NCBI GenBank assembly: GCA_937905835.1
Contig: CALCXK010000056.1
Coordinates: 124,001 to 188,000, forward strand
Length of the DNA stretch: 64,000 nt
Direction: 5' to 3'
Source: an uncultured Ilumatobacter sp.
Lineage (GTDB): Bacteria; Actinomycetota; Acidimicrobiia; Acidimicrobiales; Ilumatobacteraceae
Shown: positions 10,086-18,706 of the stretch, piece by piece
Layout: each line of letters begins with the position of its first letter
Position numbering within the stretch: position 1 is the stretch's first letter
Made by a program: the position numbers and the translations under genes
The notes under the pieces: model-generated
The model's database searches: none
What the model was told of the DNA's origin: nothing
Seen by the model: only the letters and a program-made list of their open reading frames with translations

Positions 10086-11351
10086 TCAGCGGTTCGCGAG
10101 GTCGATGTAGTTGCGTTCGTCGGGGCCGGCGTACCACTGACGCGGGCGGCTGATCTTCTGCGCCGGGTCGTTGAGCAGCTCCTGCCAGTGCGCCAGCCAA
10201 CCGGACATGCGCGGGATGGCGAACAGCACCGTGAATATCGAGCTCGGGAAGCCCATGGCCTGGTAGATGAGGCCTGAGTAAAAGTCGACGTTCGGGTACA
10301 GCTTGCGGTCGACAAAGTATGGGTCGGCGAGAGCGGCCTCTTCGAGCTTCAGAGCGATGTCGAGCAGCGGGTTCTTGCCGGTGACCTCAAAGACCTTGTA
10401 TGCGGTTTCTTTGATGATCGTGGCACGCGGATCGAAGTTCTTGTAGACCCGGTGGCCGAAGCCCATCAGGCGGCCTTCACCGTTCTTGACCGACTCGAGG
10501 AACGCCGGAACATTCTCGATGGAGCCGATGTCGGTGAGCATGCGGACGACGGCTTCGTTGGCGCCGCCGTGGAGCGGGCCGTAGAGGGCTGAGGCGGCGC
10601 CTGCGGCTGACGAGTACGGGTCGGCGTGGCTGGAGCCGATGACGCGCATTGCGGTGGTGCCGCAGTTCTGCTCGTGGTCGGCGTGGAGGATGAACAGGAC
10701 GTCCATGGCCCGCTCGAGAATCGGGTCAACTTCGTAGTCGCCGATCTTCCACATCATGTTCAAGAAGTTGGCGGCGTACGACAGTTCGTTGCTGGGCTGG
10801 TTGTACGGCAGGCCGACGGAGAACTTGTAACACATTGCGGCGATGGTCGGGCTCTTCGCGATGAGGCGGCGGATCTGGATATTCCGCTGATCTGGATCGG
10901 TGACGTCTTTGGAGCCGGTGTAAAAGGTGCCGAGCGCTGCGATGGCTGACACGAACATGCCCATGGGATGCGCGTCGTAGTGGAAGCCTTCAGCGAACTT
11001 CTTGCGCATGTTTTCGTGAATGAAGGTGTGGTGCGTGACGTCGTGCGTCCAGTCGCTGAGCTGTTCGGTGTTGGGCAGCTCACCGTTCAACAGAAGGTAT
11101 GCAACTTCGAGGTAGGTTGACTTCTCGGCGAGTTGCTCGATCGGATAACCGCCGTAGCGGAGCACACCGTTCTCACCATCGAGGTAGGTGATCGACGACT
11201 TGGTCGACGCCGTCGACAAGTAGGCGGGGTCGTAGCAGTAGAGCGTCGGATCGAGCTCCCGCAGCGCCGATGACGGGAAGACGCCACCTTCGATGGGGAC
11301 CGTGACGGTCTTGCCGGTTCGATCGTCAGTGATGGTAATGGTTTCGGGCAC
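10086..11351 (-). CDS. gltA: Citrate synthase (type II-like)
   Basis: 421-residue enzyme condensing oxaloacetate and acetyl-CoA to citrate. Catalytic-region motifs are clear: LYGPLHGGANEAV and GFGHRVYKNFDPRA carry the active-site histidines, and the protein ends RPRQWYAGPDERNYIDL, typical of hexameric bacterial citrate synthases. The start was set at GTG 11351: a GGAGG ribosome site lies eight bases upstream, and the protein then begins VPETITITDDRTGKTV as in relatives. A longer in-frame extension to 11492 is not supported. It faces icd tail to tail, so two citric acid cycle enzymes are neighbours but in separate transcripts. Confidence 0.96.
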   Translation of the reverse strand: MPETITITDDRTGKTVTVPIEGGVFPSSALRELDPTLYCYDPAYLSTASTKSSITYLDGENGVLRYGGYPIEQLAEKSTYLEVAYLLLNGELPNTEQLSDWTHDVTHHTFIHENMRKKFAEGFHYDAHPMGMFVSAIAALGTFYTGSKDVTDPDQRNIQIRRLIAKSPTIAAMCYKFSVGLPYNQPSNELSYAANFLNMMWKIGDYEVDPILERAMDVLFILHADHEQNCGTTAMRVIGSSHADPYSSAAGAASALYGPLHGGANEAVVRMLTDIGSIENVPAFLESVKNGEGRLMGFGHRVYKNFDPRATIIKETAYKVFEVTGKNPLLDIALKLEEAALADPYFVDRKLYPNVDFYSGLIYQAMGFPSSIFTVLFAIPRMSGWLAHWQELLNDPAQKISRPRQWYAGPDERNYIDLANR

Positions 11352-11555
11352 GTTGGCTTCCTCCAGGCTCGAACAGGACAGAGTAGGTCCGGACGAGGGG
11401 TCGCCCCTTCCGAACTCATCAAGATACTGCGCGTCAACCGAACTGCTCCAACCCATGTGACATCGTTTCACCGTGCTTGCGTATGGCCCCATGAGGTGAG
11501 ACGTATCGGAACGGCTCAGGTGCGCACATCGAGCGGGCTGTTTTTGCCAGCGCGG

Positions 11556-12974
11556 TCAGAGCGGCGAGTTGCCGTGTTTGCGATCGATGAGCATTTCGCG
11601 CTTGTCTTCAAGGACCGAAAGTGCCGCACAGATCTCTCGGCGGGTGTCGGCTGGGTCGATGACGGCGTCGATGAACCCACGCTCGGCAGCGACGTACGGG
11701 TTGAGTAGCCGCTCGGCGTAGTCGCGCTCGAACTCAGCTTTCTCCTCTGGCGTCGACCGTCGAGCGAGAATCGCTGCGGCCTGGCCAGCGCCCATGACGG
11801 CGATCTCGGCCCAGGGCCACGCAAGACAAAGGTCGTTTCCCATCGTCTTGGAATCCATGACGATGTATGCGCCGCCATAACTCTTTCGCAAGATGACGCA
11901 GATTCGGGGGACCGTTGCCTGGGCGTAGGCGAACACGAGTTGTGCGCCGTGCCGGATCATCCCGCGCCACTCAAGATCCTTGCCCGGGTAGAACCCGGGT
12001 GTATCGACCAACGTGATGATCGGCAGGTTGAACGCGTCGCACATCGAAACGAAGCGAGCCGACTTCTGTGAGGCCGGAATGTCGAGCGTGCCGGCCAGCG
12101 AGATGGGCTGGTTGGCCACGATGCCGACCGGGCGACCATCGATGGTCGCGAAGGCAGTGACTACATTTGCGGCCCAGCGGTCACGGAGTTCGAAAACGGA
12201 GTCTTCGTCGGCAATCGCTGCCGCGACTTTGCGGACGTCGTAGCTCCCGGTAGACGACTCGGGAATCTCCACTCCGGCCTCGGGGCAGAGCCGGTCAGCC
12301 GGGTCTTCGCAGGGCCACCTCGGAGGCTCTTCATCGACGTGGCTCGGGAGATAGGACAGGATTGTTTCGACCGTCTCGATCGCAGTTGCACGGTCGGTGA
12401 CGACTGCGCTGGGTACACCGGTGTAGCGGGCGTGGTTGGCGGCGCCGCCAAGTTCGTCGGTCGAGATCGCCACACCGGTGAACTGTTCGACCATCGTGGG
12501 GCCCTGCACAAACGCGTAGCTGTCGCTGGTCATGACAGCGATGTCGGCGAGACCGAGCAAGAGTGCCGGGCCCGACACGGCAGGCCCGTCGACGATGATC
12601 GCCGTCGGGACGACACCGGAGCATCGGGTGAGGGCCGCGGCGACGAGGCCCCACCCGTGCAGCGCCGCGATGCCCTCGACGATGTCAGCGCCCCCAGAGG
12701 TCATCACCATGACCAGGGGCATGCGCTGATTGCATGCGGTGTCGATCGCCCTTTTGAGTAGCGACGAGGTTCCAGATGTCAGGCGGATCAGTTCTTTGGA
12801 GTCGGCGAACTCGACCCAGACCACTGAGCGCCCGCCGAATTCACGCACATCTGCATGAGCGACCGAGGGCCGCAGCCGGTCGAGACCGAGGCGATCTGCC
12901 CGACCAGCGACTTCACGTGATGCCGCAACCCGATCAGTCCCGAATCGGTCGTTTTCCAGGGGTGCCGTGGCCAT
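11556..12974 (-). CDS. Acyl-CoA carboxylase, carboxyltransferase (beta) subunit
   Basis: 472-residue carboxyltransferase of the biotin-dependent acyl-CoA carboxylase family (AccD/PccB-like). Two crotonase-fold halves are visible: the N-terminal half with VMTSGGADIVEG and GPAVSGPALLLGLADIAVM, and the C-terminal half with PIITLVDTPGFYPGKDLEWRG, RKSYGGAYIVM and MGAGQAAAIL. It would transfer a carboxyl group from biotin to acetyl-, propionyl- or a longer acyl-CoA. No zinc-ribbon is present, unlike the E. coli AccD. There is no biotin-carrying alpha subunit nearby, so the partner must be encoded elsewhere. Start ATG 12974 gives MATAPLENDRFG; substrate not determinable. Confidence 0.87.
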   Translation of the reverse strand: MATAPLENDRFGTDRVAASREVAGRADRLGLDRLRPSVAHADVREFGGRSVVWVEFADSKELIRLTSGTSSLLKRAIDTACNQRMPLVMVMTSGGADIVEGIAALHGWGLVAAALTRCSGVVPTAIIVDGPAVSGPALLLGLADIAVMTSDSYAFVQGPTMVEQFTGVAISTDELGGAANHARYTGVPSAVVTDRATAIETVETILSYLPSHVDEEPPRWPCEDPADRLCPEAGVEIPESSTGSYDVRKVAAAIADEDSVFELRDRWAANVVTAFATIDGRPVGIVANQPISLAGTLDIPASQKSARFVSMCDAFNLPIITLVDTPGFYPGKDLEWRGMIRHGAQLVFAYAQATVPRICVILRKSYGGAYIVMDSKTMGNDLCLAWPWAEIAVMGAGQAAAILARRSTPEEKAEFERDYAERLLNPYVAAERGFIDAVIDPADTRREICAALSVLEDKREMLIDRKHGNSPL

Positions 12975-13058
12975 CGGCTCGAACAGTACAAGGCCATCGA
13001 CCTGACGAGTGCCCTCGGGTGGATGCGTCCCCGCGATGTGTTCGAACGGGAGCGGCGG

Positions 13059-13997
13059 TCAGTCGCTGCGGGCAGGGGCGATCGCGCTGGTCCCAGGGTG
13101 GACGCCCGGCTGCTTGTGGCCGTTGAGCTGGATCAAGTCTCGAAGAATTTCGAGCGCGGCGGCGGTCGGAGCGCTCGGGCTCGGACGGCGGCGCCGGACG
13201 AACGCCACGACACGGCGAGGGAGTTCTGGGACCGAGATGCGGACGAACGATCCTTTGCGCCACGTGGGTACGGCGGTTGCCGGAACGATCGCTGCACCGA
13301 AGCCGTCGAGGGCCAGCGAGGCGAGCAGGCGAACCCCATCGATTTCTGCTTGGGCCCGAAGCGTGATATCGGCGTTCGCCGCAGCGCGCTCGAGCACCTT
13401 GCGCAGCGCTGAGCCCATCGGGGGGAGGAGGAGCGGGACCTGGTCGAGGTCGCGCAGCGGAATCGTGTCGCGGTTGGCGAGTGGATGGTTCTCGTCTGCG
13501 AGGAGGAACAGGTCCTCGGCAAAGAGCGGCTCGATCACGAGTTCCGAATCGTCGATCGGCAGGTGCACGATTGCGGCATTGAGTTGGCCGCTCAAGACGT
13601 TCGGAACGAGCGCTGACGTTGCGCCCTCTTGGATGACGGCCCGGACGCCGGGATGATCCTGGCCGAGGCGGCCGAGCATCTGGGGTATCAGCCAGCGAGC
13701 CGTGGTGCCGATAACGCCGAGCCGGGTCTGCCCGGAGACGTCTTCGTGGCGGCTGGCCATGTCGGCAACGATGTCGTCTATCTCGTTCAGCACGCGGCGT
13801 GCCCGCTCAACCACACGAGCGCCCTCCTCGGTCAATCCGCCGTGGGCGCGATCAACCAGAATGACGCCCAGTTCTTTCTCAAGGCGATTGATGTGCGCGG
13901 AGACGTTGGATTGCACGGTGAAGAGCGATCGCGCTGCGGCAGAGAACGTGCCGTGGTCGGCGATCGCAACGAGGGTAGACAACTGCCGGACATCCAT
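13059..13997 (-). CDS. LysR-family transcriptional regulator
   Basis: 312-residue regulator. The N-terminal winged helix-turn-helix (residues 1-60: MDVRQLSTLVAIADHGTFSAAARSLFTVQSNVSAHINRLEKELG) is the canonical LysR pattern, followed by the linker helix and a periplasmic-binding-protein-like effector domain (about 90-295). A 21-bp perfect inverted repeat lies seven bases upstream of its ATG and fits an autoregulatory operator. The region is divergent: behind the operator stands the promoter of the 6C-like small RNA, so that RNA, the HAD-acyltransferase gene beyond it, or both may be targets. The effector ligand is unknown. Confidence 0.92.
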   Translation of the reverse strand: MDVRQLSTLVAIADHGTFSAAARSLFTVQSNVSAHINRLEKELGVILVDRAHGGLTEEGARVVERARRVLNEIDDIVADMASRHEDVSGQTRLGVIGTTARWLIPQMLGRLGQDHPGVRAVIQEGATSALVPNVLSGQLNAAIVHLPIDDSELVIEPLFAEDLFLLADENHPLANRDTIPLRDLDQVPLLLPPMGSALRKVLERAAANADITLRAQAEIDGVRLLASLALDGFGAAIVPATAVPTWRKGSFVRISVPELPRRVVAFVRRRRPSPSAPTAAALEILRDLIQLNGHKQPGVHPGTSAIAPARSD

Positions 13998-14003
13998 CTC
14001 TTA

Positions 14004-14024
14004 AAACGATAGCAGATATCGTTT
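14004..14024. promoter_or_regulatory. Inverted repeat, probable LysR operator
   Basis: Perfect arms AAACGATA (14004-14011) and TATCGTTT (14017-14024) with a 5-base spacer, AT-rich in a GC-rich setting. It sits directly upstream of the lysR start codon and just before the -35 element of the divergent small RNA, the normal location of a LysR-type box. Confidence 0.6.
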
Positions 14025-14032
14025 ATATCTAC

Positions 14033-14061
14033 TTGTCAGATCGCTCAATAGGGTGCATAAT
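14033..14061 (+). promoter_or_regulatory. Sigma-70 type promoter of the small RNA
   Basis: TTGTCA (14033-14038), 17-base spacer, CATAAT (14056-14061). One mismatch to consensus in each of the -35 and -10 boxes and ideal spacing. Predicted transcription start near 14068, leading into the 6C-like RNA. Confidence 0.6.
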
Positions 14062-14067
14062 CGAACA

Positions 14068-14235
14068 GTAATAAGAACTGAAAGCGAAGTTCGAAGTCAA
14101 GTACTCCGAACTTCACACAAAGTCGACGTGCGAACACCCCCCATTGTTCCACTCGTCGGGAAGTCCACAAGCTGATCCCCCATCAGCGGACATTCCCAGG
14201 TTGAGAGACCCGGATCCCCATCCGGGTCTTTCCCG
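14068..14235 (+). ncRNA. 6C-like small RNA
   Basis: Non-coding stretch with stacked hairpins carrying C-only loops. Hairpin 1: GAACA / TGTTC (14132-14149) with loop CCCCCCAT. Hairpin 2 (14158-14197): helices GGGAA/TTCCC, GTCC/GGAC and GCTGAT/ATCAGC, loop CCCCC. Hairpin 3 is the terminator, loop CCCC. An extra 5' hairpin pairs GAAGTTCG (14086-14093) with CGAACTTC (14107-14114). Stem-loops with runs of cytosine define the actinobacterial 6C RNA (Rfam 6C; B11 in M. tuberculosis). As I recall, B11 also neighbours a HAD-IB phosphatase gene, as here. The 5' end is inferred from the promoter; the core may be only about 14128-14235. Confidence 0.75.
14206..14235 (+). terminator. Intrinsic terminator of the small RNA
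   Basis: Perfect 10-bp stem AGACCCGGAT / ATCCGGGTCT (14206-14229) with loop CCCC, followed by TTCCCGTTTTT. Forms the 3' end of the 6C-like RNA, upstream of the HAD-acyltransferase gene. Confidence 0.85.
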
Positions 14236-14276
14236 TTTTTCTGGCCCTCATCTCTGGTGGCTCGTAGAGTGCTGAC

Positions 14277-15722
14277 GTGACTAGTAGGAGCACCGATGGT
14301 GCCGGCGCCGCCTTCTTCGACCTTGACCGCACGCTTCTCGCTGGCGCGTCTGGTGAAGTGTTCTCTGACGCAATGCGCATGGCAGGCCTGTCGTCCAAAT
14401 CGTTCCCCGGTGAGAAGTTACTGTTCGGACTCTTCAACGCAATCGGTGAGACGTTGCCGTCGATGGCGCTTGCACGGCAGGCGGTCATCCTGGCAAAGGG
14501 GCGATCCCAGCAGGCAGTGAGCGGTGCGGCCGAACAAGTAGCCGACCGGCTTGTATCGATGGTTCAGCCGTTTGCCGACGCGTCGTTTGCCGCTCACCGC
14601 AAGGCCGGTCGGCCGGTCGTCTTGGCAACAACCACCCCATACGACCTCGTCAAACCGTTTGCCGACAAGCTCGGTCTCGATGACGTCGTCGCAACGCGAT
14701 ACGGCGTCGACGCCGACGGCAACTACGACGGCACGCTCGTTGGTCCGTTCGTTTGGTCGGCCGGCAAGCTGGAAGCAATTACGGCTTGGGCTGCCGAGCG
14801 CGGCATCGACCTGGCCGACAGCTACGCCTACTCTGACAGCGTTTACGACACGCCGATGCTCGACGCCGTTGGATTCCCGACCGTCGTCAACCCGGACCCG
14901 CGAATGGTGCTCATGGCGGCAGCCCGCCGGTGGCCAACGCTCAACCTGGATGTGTCGCCCGGTGTCGTGAAGATCCCCATCGTTGGTAGTGAAGTACAGC
15001 GGTTGGTGCTCCAGTTCGCCCGCCCCGCTGCCTACCCCTACGCACGCTTCGACATCTCAGGCATCGAGAACATCCCGACTGACGGCCCCGTCATTCTTTG
15101 CGCCAATCACCGCAGCTATTTTGACGTCGCGGCGCTGTCTATCGCAATAGGCAAGAGCGGGCGAACAGCCCGCTTTCTCGGTAAGAAGGAAGTGTTCGAC
15201 GCTCCGATCGTTGGACCGATCGCCGCAGCAATGGGTGGCATCCGTGTCGACCGTGGCACAGGATCCGACGAACCGCTGAAGGCTGCGATCGAAGCTCTCA
15301 AAGGCGGCGAGATGGTGTCGATCATGCCTGAGGGCACCATCCCCCGTGGTCCGGCTTTTTTCGAAACGAAGCTGAAGGGCCGTTGGGGTGCCGCTCAACT
15401 GGCGCGCGACACCGGCGCCACGGTCATTCCGATTGGTCTATGGGGCACCGAAAAGGTGTGGCCCCGATCGAGTCGGTTGCCGAAGGTCCTGAATTTCACC
15501 GACCCGCCAACCGTTCGGATTCGGGTGGGCCAGCCGGTCGACCTGAAGGGCAAGTCGGTCGATGCCGACACGAAGCGGATTATGAAAGCAATCATGGCTG
15601 AGCTTCCCGACGAGGCCAGCGAGACGAAATCGCCGACCGCTGATGAGCTCGCGCTCACGTACCCGCCTGGTTACTCGAGTGACCCCACGGGTGAATCAGA
15701 CCGTCGCCCTGGGGTCGATTGA
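14277..15722 (+). CDS. HAD-IB phosphatase fused to 1-acyl-sn-glycerol-3-phosphate acyltransferase (PlsC)
   Basis: 481-residue two-domain protein. Residues 10-230 form a HAD-IB (SerB/CicA-like) phosphatase with the nucleophile motif FFDLDRTLL (D15, D17) and YSDSVYDTPMLDAVGFP as motif IV. Residues 245-455 form a PlsC-type acyltransferase with the catalytic NHxxxxD motif (N277-H278...D283, NHRSYFD) and the substrate motif PEGTIPRG. Such fusions are known in Actinobacteria (M. tuberculosis Rv2483c), where the enzyme is thought to make phosphatidic acid and perhaps dephosphorylate a lipid intermediate. The start is GTG; the small RNA terminator lies 42 bases upstream. Confidence 0.92.
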   Translation: MTSRSTDGAGAAFFDLDRTLLAGASGEVFSDAMRMAGLSSKSFPGEKLLFGLFNAIGETLPSMALARQAVILAKGRSQQAVSGAAEQVADRLVSMVQPFADASFAAHRKAGRPVVLATTTPYDLVKPFADKLGLDDVVATRYGVDADGNYDGTLVGPFVWSAGKLEAITAWAAERGIDLADSYAYSDSVYDTPMLDAVGFPTVVNPDPRMVLMAAARRWPTLNLDVSPGVVKIPIVGSEVQRLVLQFARPAAYPYARFDISGIENIPTDGPVILCANHRSYFDVAALSIAIGKSGRTARFLGKKEVFDAPIVGPIAAAMGGIRVDRGTGSDEPLKAAIEALKGGEMVSIMPEGTIPRGPAFFETKLKGRWGAAQLARDTGATVIPIGLWGTEKVWPRSSRLPKVLNFTDPPTVRIRVGQPVDLKGKSVDADTKRIMKAIMAELPDEASETKSPTADELALTYPPGYSSDPTGESDRRPGVD

Positions 15723-15838
15723 AACTTTTATCACCGAATTCTCATCCGCCTTCTGGTGGAGTTCCGAAGAGGGGGTATGTCGCTGTGAGCGGCGTGAACA
15801 GAAAATCCCCGTATGTAACTTCACAAGGAGATCCCCCA

Positions 15839-16381
15839 ATGAAGCACACCCCCCAGCGGCTGTTCGCCGCGCTGATCGTCGGAGCAATGACCTTCGCCGC
15901 CTGTGGTAGCGACGGTAACGACGCAGCTCCAGTCGAGACCGAAGTAGCAGTCGGCACCATTGTCGACGTCGCTGTCGCCAATGGCAGCTTCGACACCCTG
16001 GTCGCAGCAGTGATTGCCGCCGATCTCGCGGAGACCCTGTCGAGCCCCGGCCCGTTCACCGTCTTTGCACCGACCGACGATGCCTTCGCCGCACTGCCAG
16101 CTGGCCTTGTCGACGCACTCCTGCTCCCCGAGAATAAGGACACGCTTGTCAAGATCCTCACGTACCACGTGGTATCAGGAGAAGTGATGGCCGCTGACGT
16201 GACCGACGGTGACGTCGGCACAGTCGAAGGTCAGACAGTCGCACTGTCGACCGCTGACGGCGTGACCGTCAACGGCGCCAACGTGATCATCGCTGACGTT
16301 GCGACAAGCAACGGCGTCATTCACGCCATCGACGCTGTCCTTCTTCCCCCGGACGTTGACGCAGCTGCTCTGATTGGCTGA
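15839..16381 (+). CDS. Fasciclin-domain lipoprotein
   Basis: 180-residue secreted lipoprotein. A lipoprotein signal peptide ends in the lipobox FAAC (lipidated C22), followed by a short acidic linker and one FAS1 domain (about 38-180) with the typical FTVFAPTDDAFAALP and YHVVSGEVMAADV motifs. FAS1 proteins such as mycobacterial MPT83 are surface proteins thought to act in adhesion. The ATG is set by an AAGGAG ribosome site eight bases upstream, so upstream in-frame codons are not part of it. It follows the HAD-PlsC gene after a 116-base gap and ends at a 14-bp hairpin. Confidence 0.92.
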   Translation: MKHTPQRLFAALIVGAMTFAACGSDGNDAAPVETEVAVGTIVDVAVANGSFDTLVAAVIAADLAETLSSPGPFTVFAPTDDAFAALPAGLVDALLLPENKDTLVKILTYHVVSGEVMAADVTDGDVGTVEGQTVALSTADGVTVNGANVIIADVATSNGVIHAIDAVLLPPDVDAAALIG

Positions 16382-16406
16382 TTCTCCGAACAGCTGAGTA
16401 CTGATT

Positions 16407-16436
16407 GATGCCCGGTTCGCTTGCGAGCCGGGCATC
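16407..16436 (+). terminator. Hairpin terminator after the fasciclin gene
   Basis: 14-bp stem GATGCCCGGTTCGC / GCGAGCCGGGCATC with one G-U pair and a nominal two-base loop. No T-run follows. The same GATGCCCGG arm recurs in the rpsA terminator at 29049-29076. Confidence 0.65.
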
Positions 16437-16546
16437 GTCGCGCTCCGGCTCCCTTTTCGATGCCTGTCGAGTGTTTGTGTGATGAAAATGGCTCCCATTG
16501 CAGCCAAAACCATCACGCAGACGCCTCGGACGGGCAGAATGCCCTC

Positions 16547-16975
16547 ATGAGTGACCTGCCCCGTCCGATCGACCTGCTGCCGCACCGCCCCCCGTTCCTG
16601 CTGGTCGATGAGCTGATCGCCGTCGATCCGGGCGTCTCAGCCACTGGGATCTGGCGCCTCACTGGCGACGAGTACTTCTTCCCGGGCCACTTTCCAGGCC
16701 GCCCGACCTTGCCCGGCGTCATGATGTGCGAGTCGATCGCGCAGGTTGGTGCCTGCGCCGTCCTTTCCCATCCGGACTACTCCACCAAGCTCCCACTCTT
16801 CGGCGGCCTCGACAAAGCCCGCTTTCGCCGCCAGGTTGTCCCCGGCGACGAGCTGCTCATCGAGGTCGAACTCGGGCGCATGTCAGCCCGAGCTGGCAAA
16901 GGAACAGGGAAAGTCACCGTCAACGGCGAACTTGCAACCAGCTGCGATTTGATGTTCGTCTTCGCCGACCGCTAA
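16547..16975 (+). CDS. fabZ: (3R)-hydroxyacyl-ACP dehydratase FabZ
   Basis: 142-residue hot-dog-fold enzyme that removes water from 3-hydroxyacyl-ACP in each elongation cycle of fatty acid synthase II. The start region IDLLPHRPPFLLVDEL and the active-site helix GHFPGRPTLPGVMMCESIAQ carry the catalytic H48 and E62. The ATG at 16547 gives the usual family length; further upstream in-frame codons translate to low-quality sequence. It faces the FAS II operon (fabD-fabH-fabG-acpP-fabF) tail to tail, supplying the dehydratase step that operon lacks. An enoyl reductase is not visible in the window. Confidence 0.94.
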   Translation: MSDLPRPIDLLPHRPPFLLVDELIAVDPGVSATGIWRLTGDEYFFPGHFPGRPTLPGVMMCESIAQVGACAVLSHPDYSTKLPLFGGLDKARFRRQVVPGDELLIEVELGRMSARAGKGTGKVTVNGELATSCDLMFVFADR

Positions 16976-17208
16976 AGAAAGCAAAGCGGCCGCGTCGCAA
17001 GAAGCAGCCGCGCAGTAGCCAGAGAGAGTCATTACTCCACGCATTGAAGAGTAGAGCGCGACGGTTGCGTGTGAAGCCGAGAAGCGAACGGGTGGCGCCG
17101 GGGATCGAAGAGGGACCGTCGACGAGGCACGAGGAGTCGCAGCCCGATCGATTACCGGCGACAGGACCCGTGAGTCGTACGCGAACACCACGCCCGAGCC
17201 GGAGCGGA
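16976..17208. other. Gap between fabZ and fabF with no recognisable gene
   Basis: 233 bases between convergent genes. Short frames exist on both strands but translate to low-complexity Arg/Ser/Pro sequence with no family resemblance. No strong terminator hairpin is obvious. Confidence 0.5.
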
Positions 17209-18396
17209 TCAGGCCGGAGCGAGGACGACCGCCCCGTTATGCCCGCCAAACCCGAAATTCGTGCTGAGTACGGGCCCAGGCTCCCAGACGCGGCCTTCGC
17301 CGTGCACCAGGTCGATGGTCATCTCAGGATCGAGGTTGACCGTGTTGGCGGTCGGCGGGATGAAGCCATGCTCCATCGAGAGTAACGCTGCGGCGGCTTC
17401 GAGGGCACCGGCTGCACCGAGTGCGTGGCCGGTGATGCCTTTGGTCGACACGACCGGGACGCCTCGGTCACCGAACACGTGCGAAAGTGCGGCGGATTCA
17501 GCAGCGTCGTTCAGCGGCGTAGACGTGCCGTGTGCGTTGACCTGTTTGATGTCGGCGGGCGTGAGACCCGACTCGGCCAAGGCCTGCTCGATACAGGCGA
17601 TCGCACCGACTCCGCCAGGGGCCGGTGCCGTGATGTGGTGAGCGTCAGCGTTGCTTGCTCCGCCGAGAATTTCGCCAATAATGTTGGCACCGCGCGCTTC
17701 GGCAGCGGCCCACTCTTCGAGGATGAAGACCGCTGCACCTTCGCCCATGACAAATCCGTCGCGGTCGGCGTCGAACGGGCGGCTGATGCCAGCAGTTGAC
17801 AGGGCGGTCATATTGGCGAAACCAGCGATGCCGGTCGGTGTGCCCGCTGCTTCGGAGCCGCCGGTGACGGCCGCATCGAGGATGCCCCACTTGATGAGGC
17901 GAGCGGCGTAGTTGATGGCGTGACTACCTGCCGCGCACGCGGTGACGATGGTTTCGCTCTGGCCGCGGAGGCCGTAGCGCATCGAGATCGAAGCGCCGGG
18001 AGCGTTCGACATCATCATCGGCACGAGGAATGGCGACACGCGTCGCTCGCCCATGGCGAGGCGAATGGCGATCTGTTCTTCAAGCGTGTGGAGTCCGCCA
18101 ACGCCGGTCGCGAAGATCGTGCCGAAGCGACTGGCGTCGATGCCGACAGCATCGACGCCGCCGACGTGGTCGAAGGCCTGCCCAGCCGCAGCTAAGGCAA
18201 ATTGCTCGACACGGTCGGCGCGGCGTGATTGCTTCGGACTGTCGAAGTAGGGGGACGGGTCCCAATCTTCGAACACAATGGTTCGGCCTTGAGGAGCGGA
18301 CGGTCCGTTCAAACCGGCCCAGAAATCTTTGGCCCCGATGCCGGCCGGAGCAACGACACCCAGGCCAGTGACGGCGACCCGACGGCCGCCTGCCAT
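17209..18396 (-). CDS. fabF: 3-oxoacyl-ACP synthase II (FabF / KAS II)
   Basis: 395-residue condensing enzyme that elongates acyl-ACP with malonyl-ACP. The thiolase-fold catalytic triad is complete: C154 (TACAAGS), H289 (NAHGTSTPLND) and H324 (KGITGHALGAAG). The N-terminus VAVTGLGVVAPAGIG is typical. Its ATG overlaps the acpP stop by one base (TGATG), so it is the last gene of the fabD-fabH-fabG-acpP-fabF operon. In mycobacteria the homologous KasA/KasB extend very long chains; chain-length preference cannot be judged here. Confidence 0.96.
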   Translation of the reverse strand: MAGGRRVAVTGLGVVAPAGIGAKDFWAGLNGPSAPQGRTIVFEDWDPSPYFDSPKQSRRADRVEQFALAAAGQAFDHVGGVDAVGIDASRFGTIFATGVGGLHTLEEQIAIRLAMGERRVSPFLVPMMMSNAPGASISMRYGLRGQSETIVTACAAGSHAINYAARLIKWGILDAAVTGGSEAAGTPTGIAGFANMTALSTAGISRPFDADRDGFVMGEGAAVFILEEWAAAEARGANIIGEILGGASNADAHHITAPAPGGVGAIACIEQALAESGLTPADIKQVNAHGTSTPLNDAAESAALSHVFGDRGVPVVSTKGITGHALGAAGALEAAAALLSMEHGFIPPTANTVNLDPEMTIDLVHGEGRVWEPGPVLSTNFGFGGHNGAVVLAPA

Positions 18397-18632
18397 CAGA
18401 GCTTGCCGGCAACGAGGTCGTAGGCGTTCTTGACGGTTTCGACGCCTTCGAGGTCTGCTTCGGGCACTTCGATGTCAAATTCTTCTTCAAGTGCCATGAC
18501 GAGTTCGACGAGGTCGAGGCTGTCGGCGTCGAGGTCGTCTCCGAACTTGGCGTCCATGACGACTGCGGATTCTTCGACGGAGAGCACCTCGACGGCGCAC
18601 TTGCGGAAACGGGCGAAAAGTTCTTCATTCAT
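18396..18632 (-). CDS. acpP: Acyl carrier protein
   Basis: 78-residue acidic four-helix protein that carries growing acyl chains on a 4'-phosphopantetheine arm. The attachment serine is S38 in DLDADSLDLVEL. I chose ATG 18632 because GGAG lies about nine bases upstream; an in-frame ATG at 18647 would add five residues. It lies between fabG and fabF, ends in an overlap with fabF, and is separated from fabG by about 75 bases. Confidence 0.95.
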   Translation of the reverse strand: MNEELFARFRKCAVEVLSVEESAVVMDAKFGDDLDADSLDLVELVMALEEEFDIEVPEADLEGVETVKNAYDLVAGKL

Positions 18633-18706
18633 TGGGGTTGTCTCCATGTGGTTGGACGTTGGTTTGAGATTCTAGAGGTGTGACCTGGTCACGAGTGGTT
18701 TTGCCG

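Noticed and set aside
10086..11492. Citrate synthase starting at 11492
   Set aside because: The extra 47 residues are not like the family and the GTG at 11351 has an excellent GGAGG site.
15723..15838. SigK-type promoter (CCATCC, 16-17 bases, CCGAAT) ahead of the fasciclin gene
   Set aside because: CCGAAT is present at 15734-15739 but no CCATCC-like box lies at the right distance upstream.
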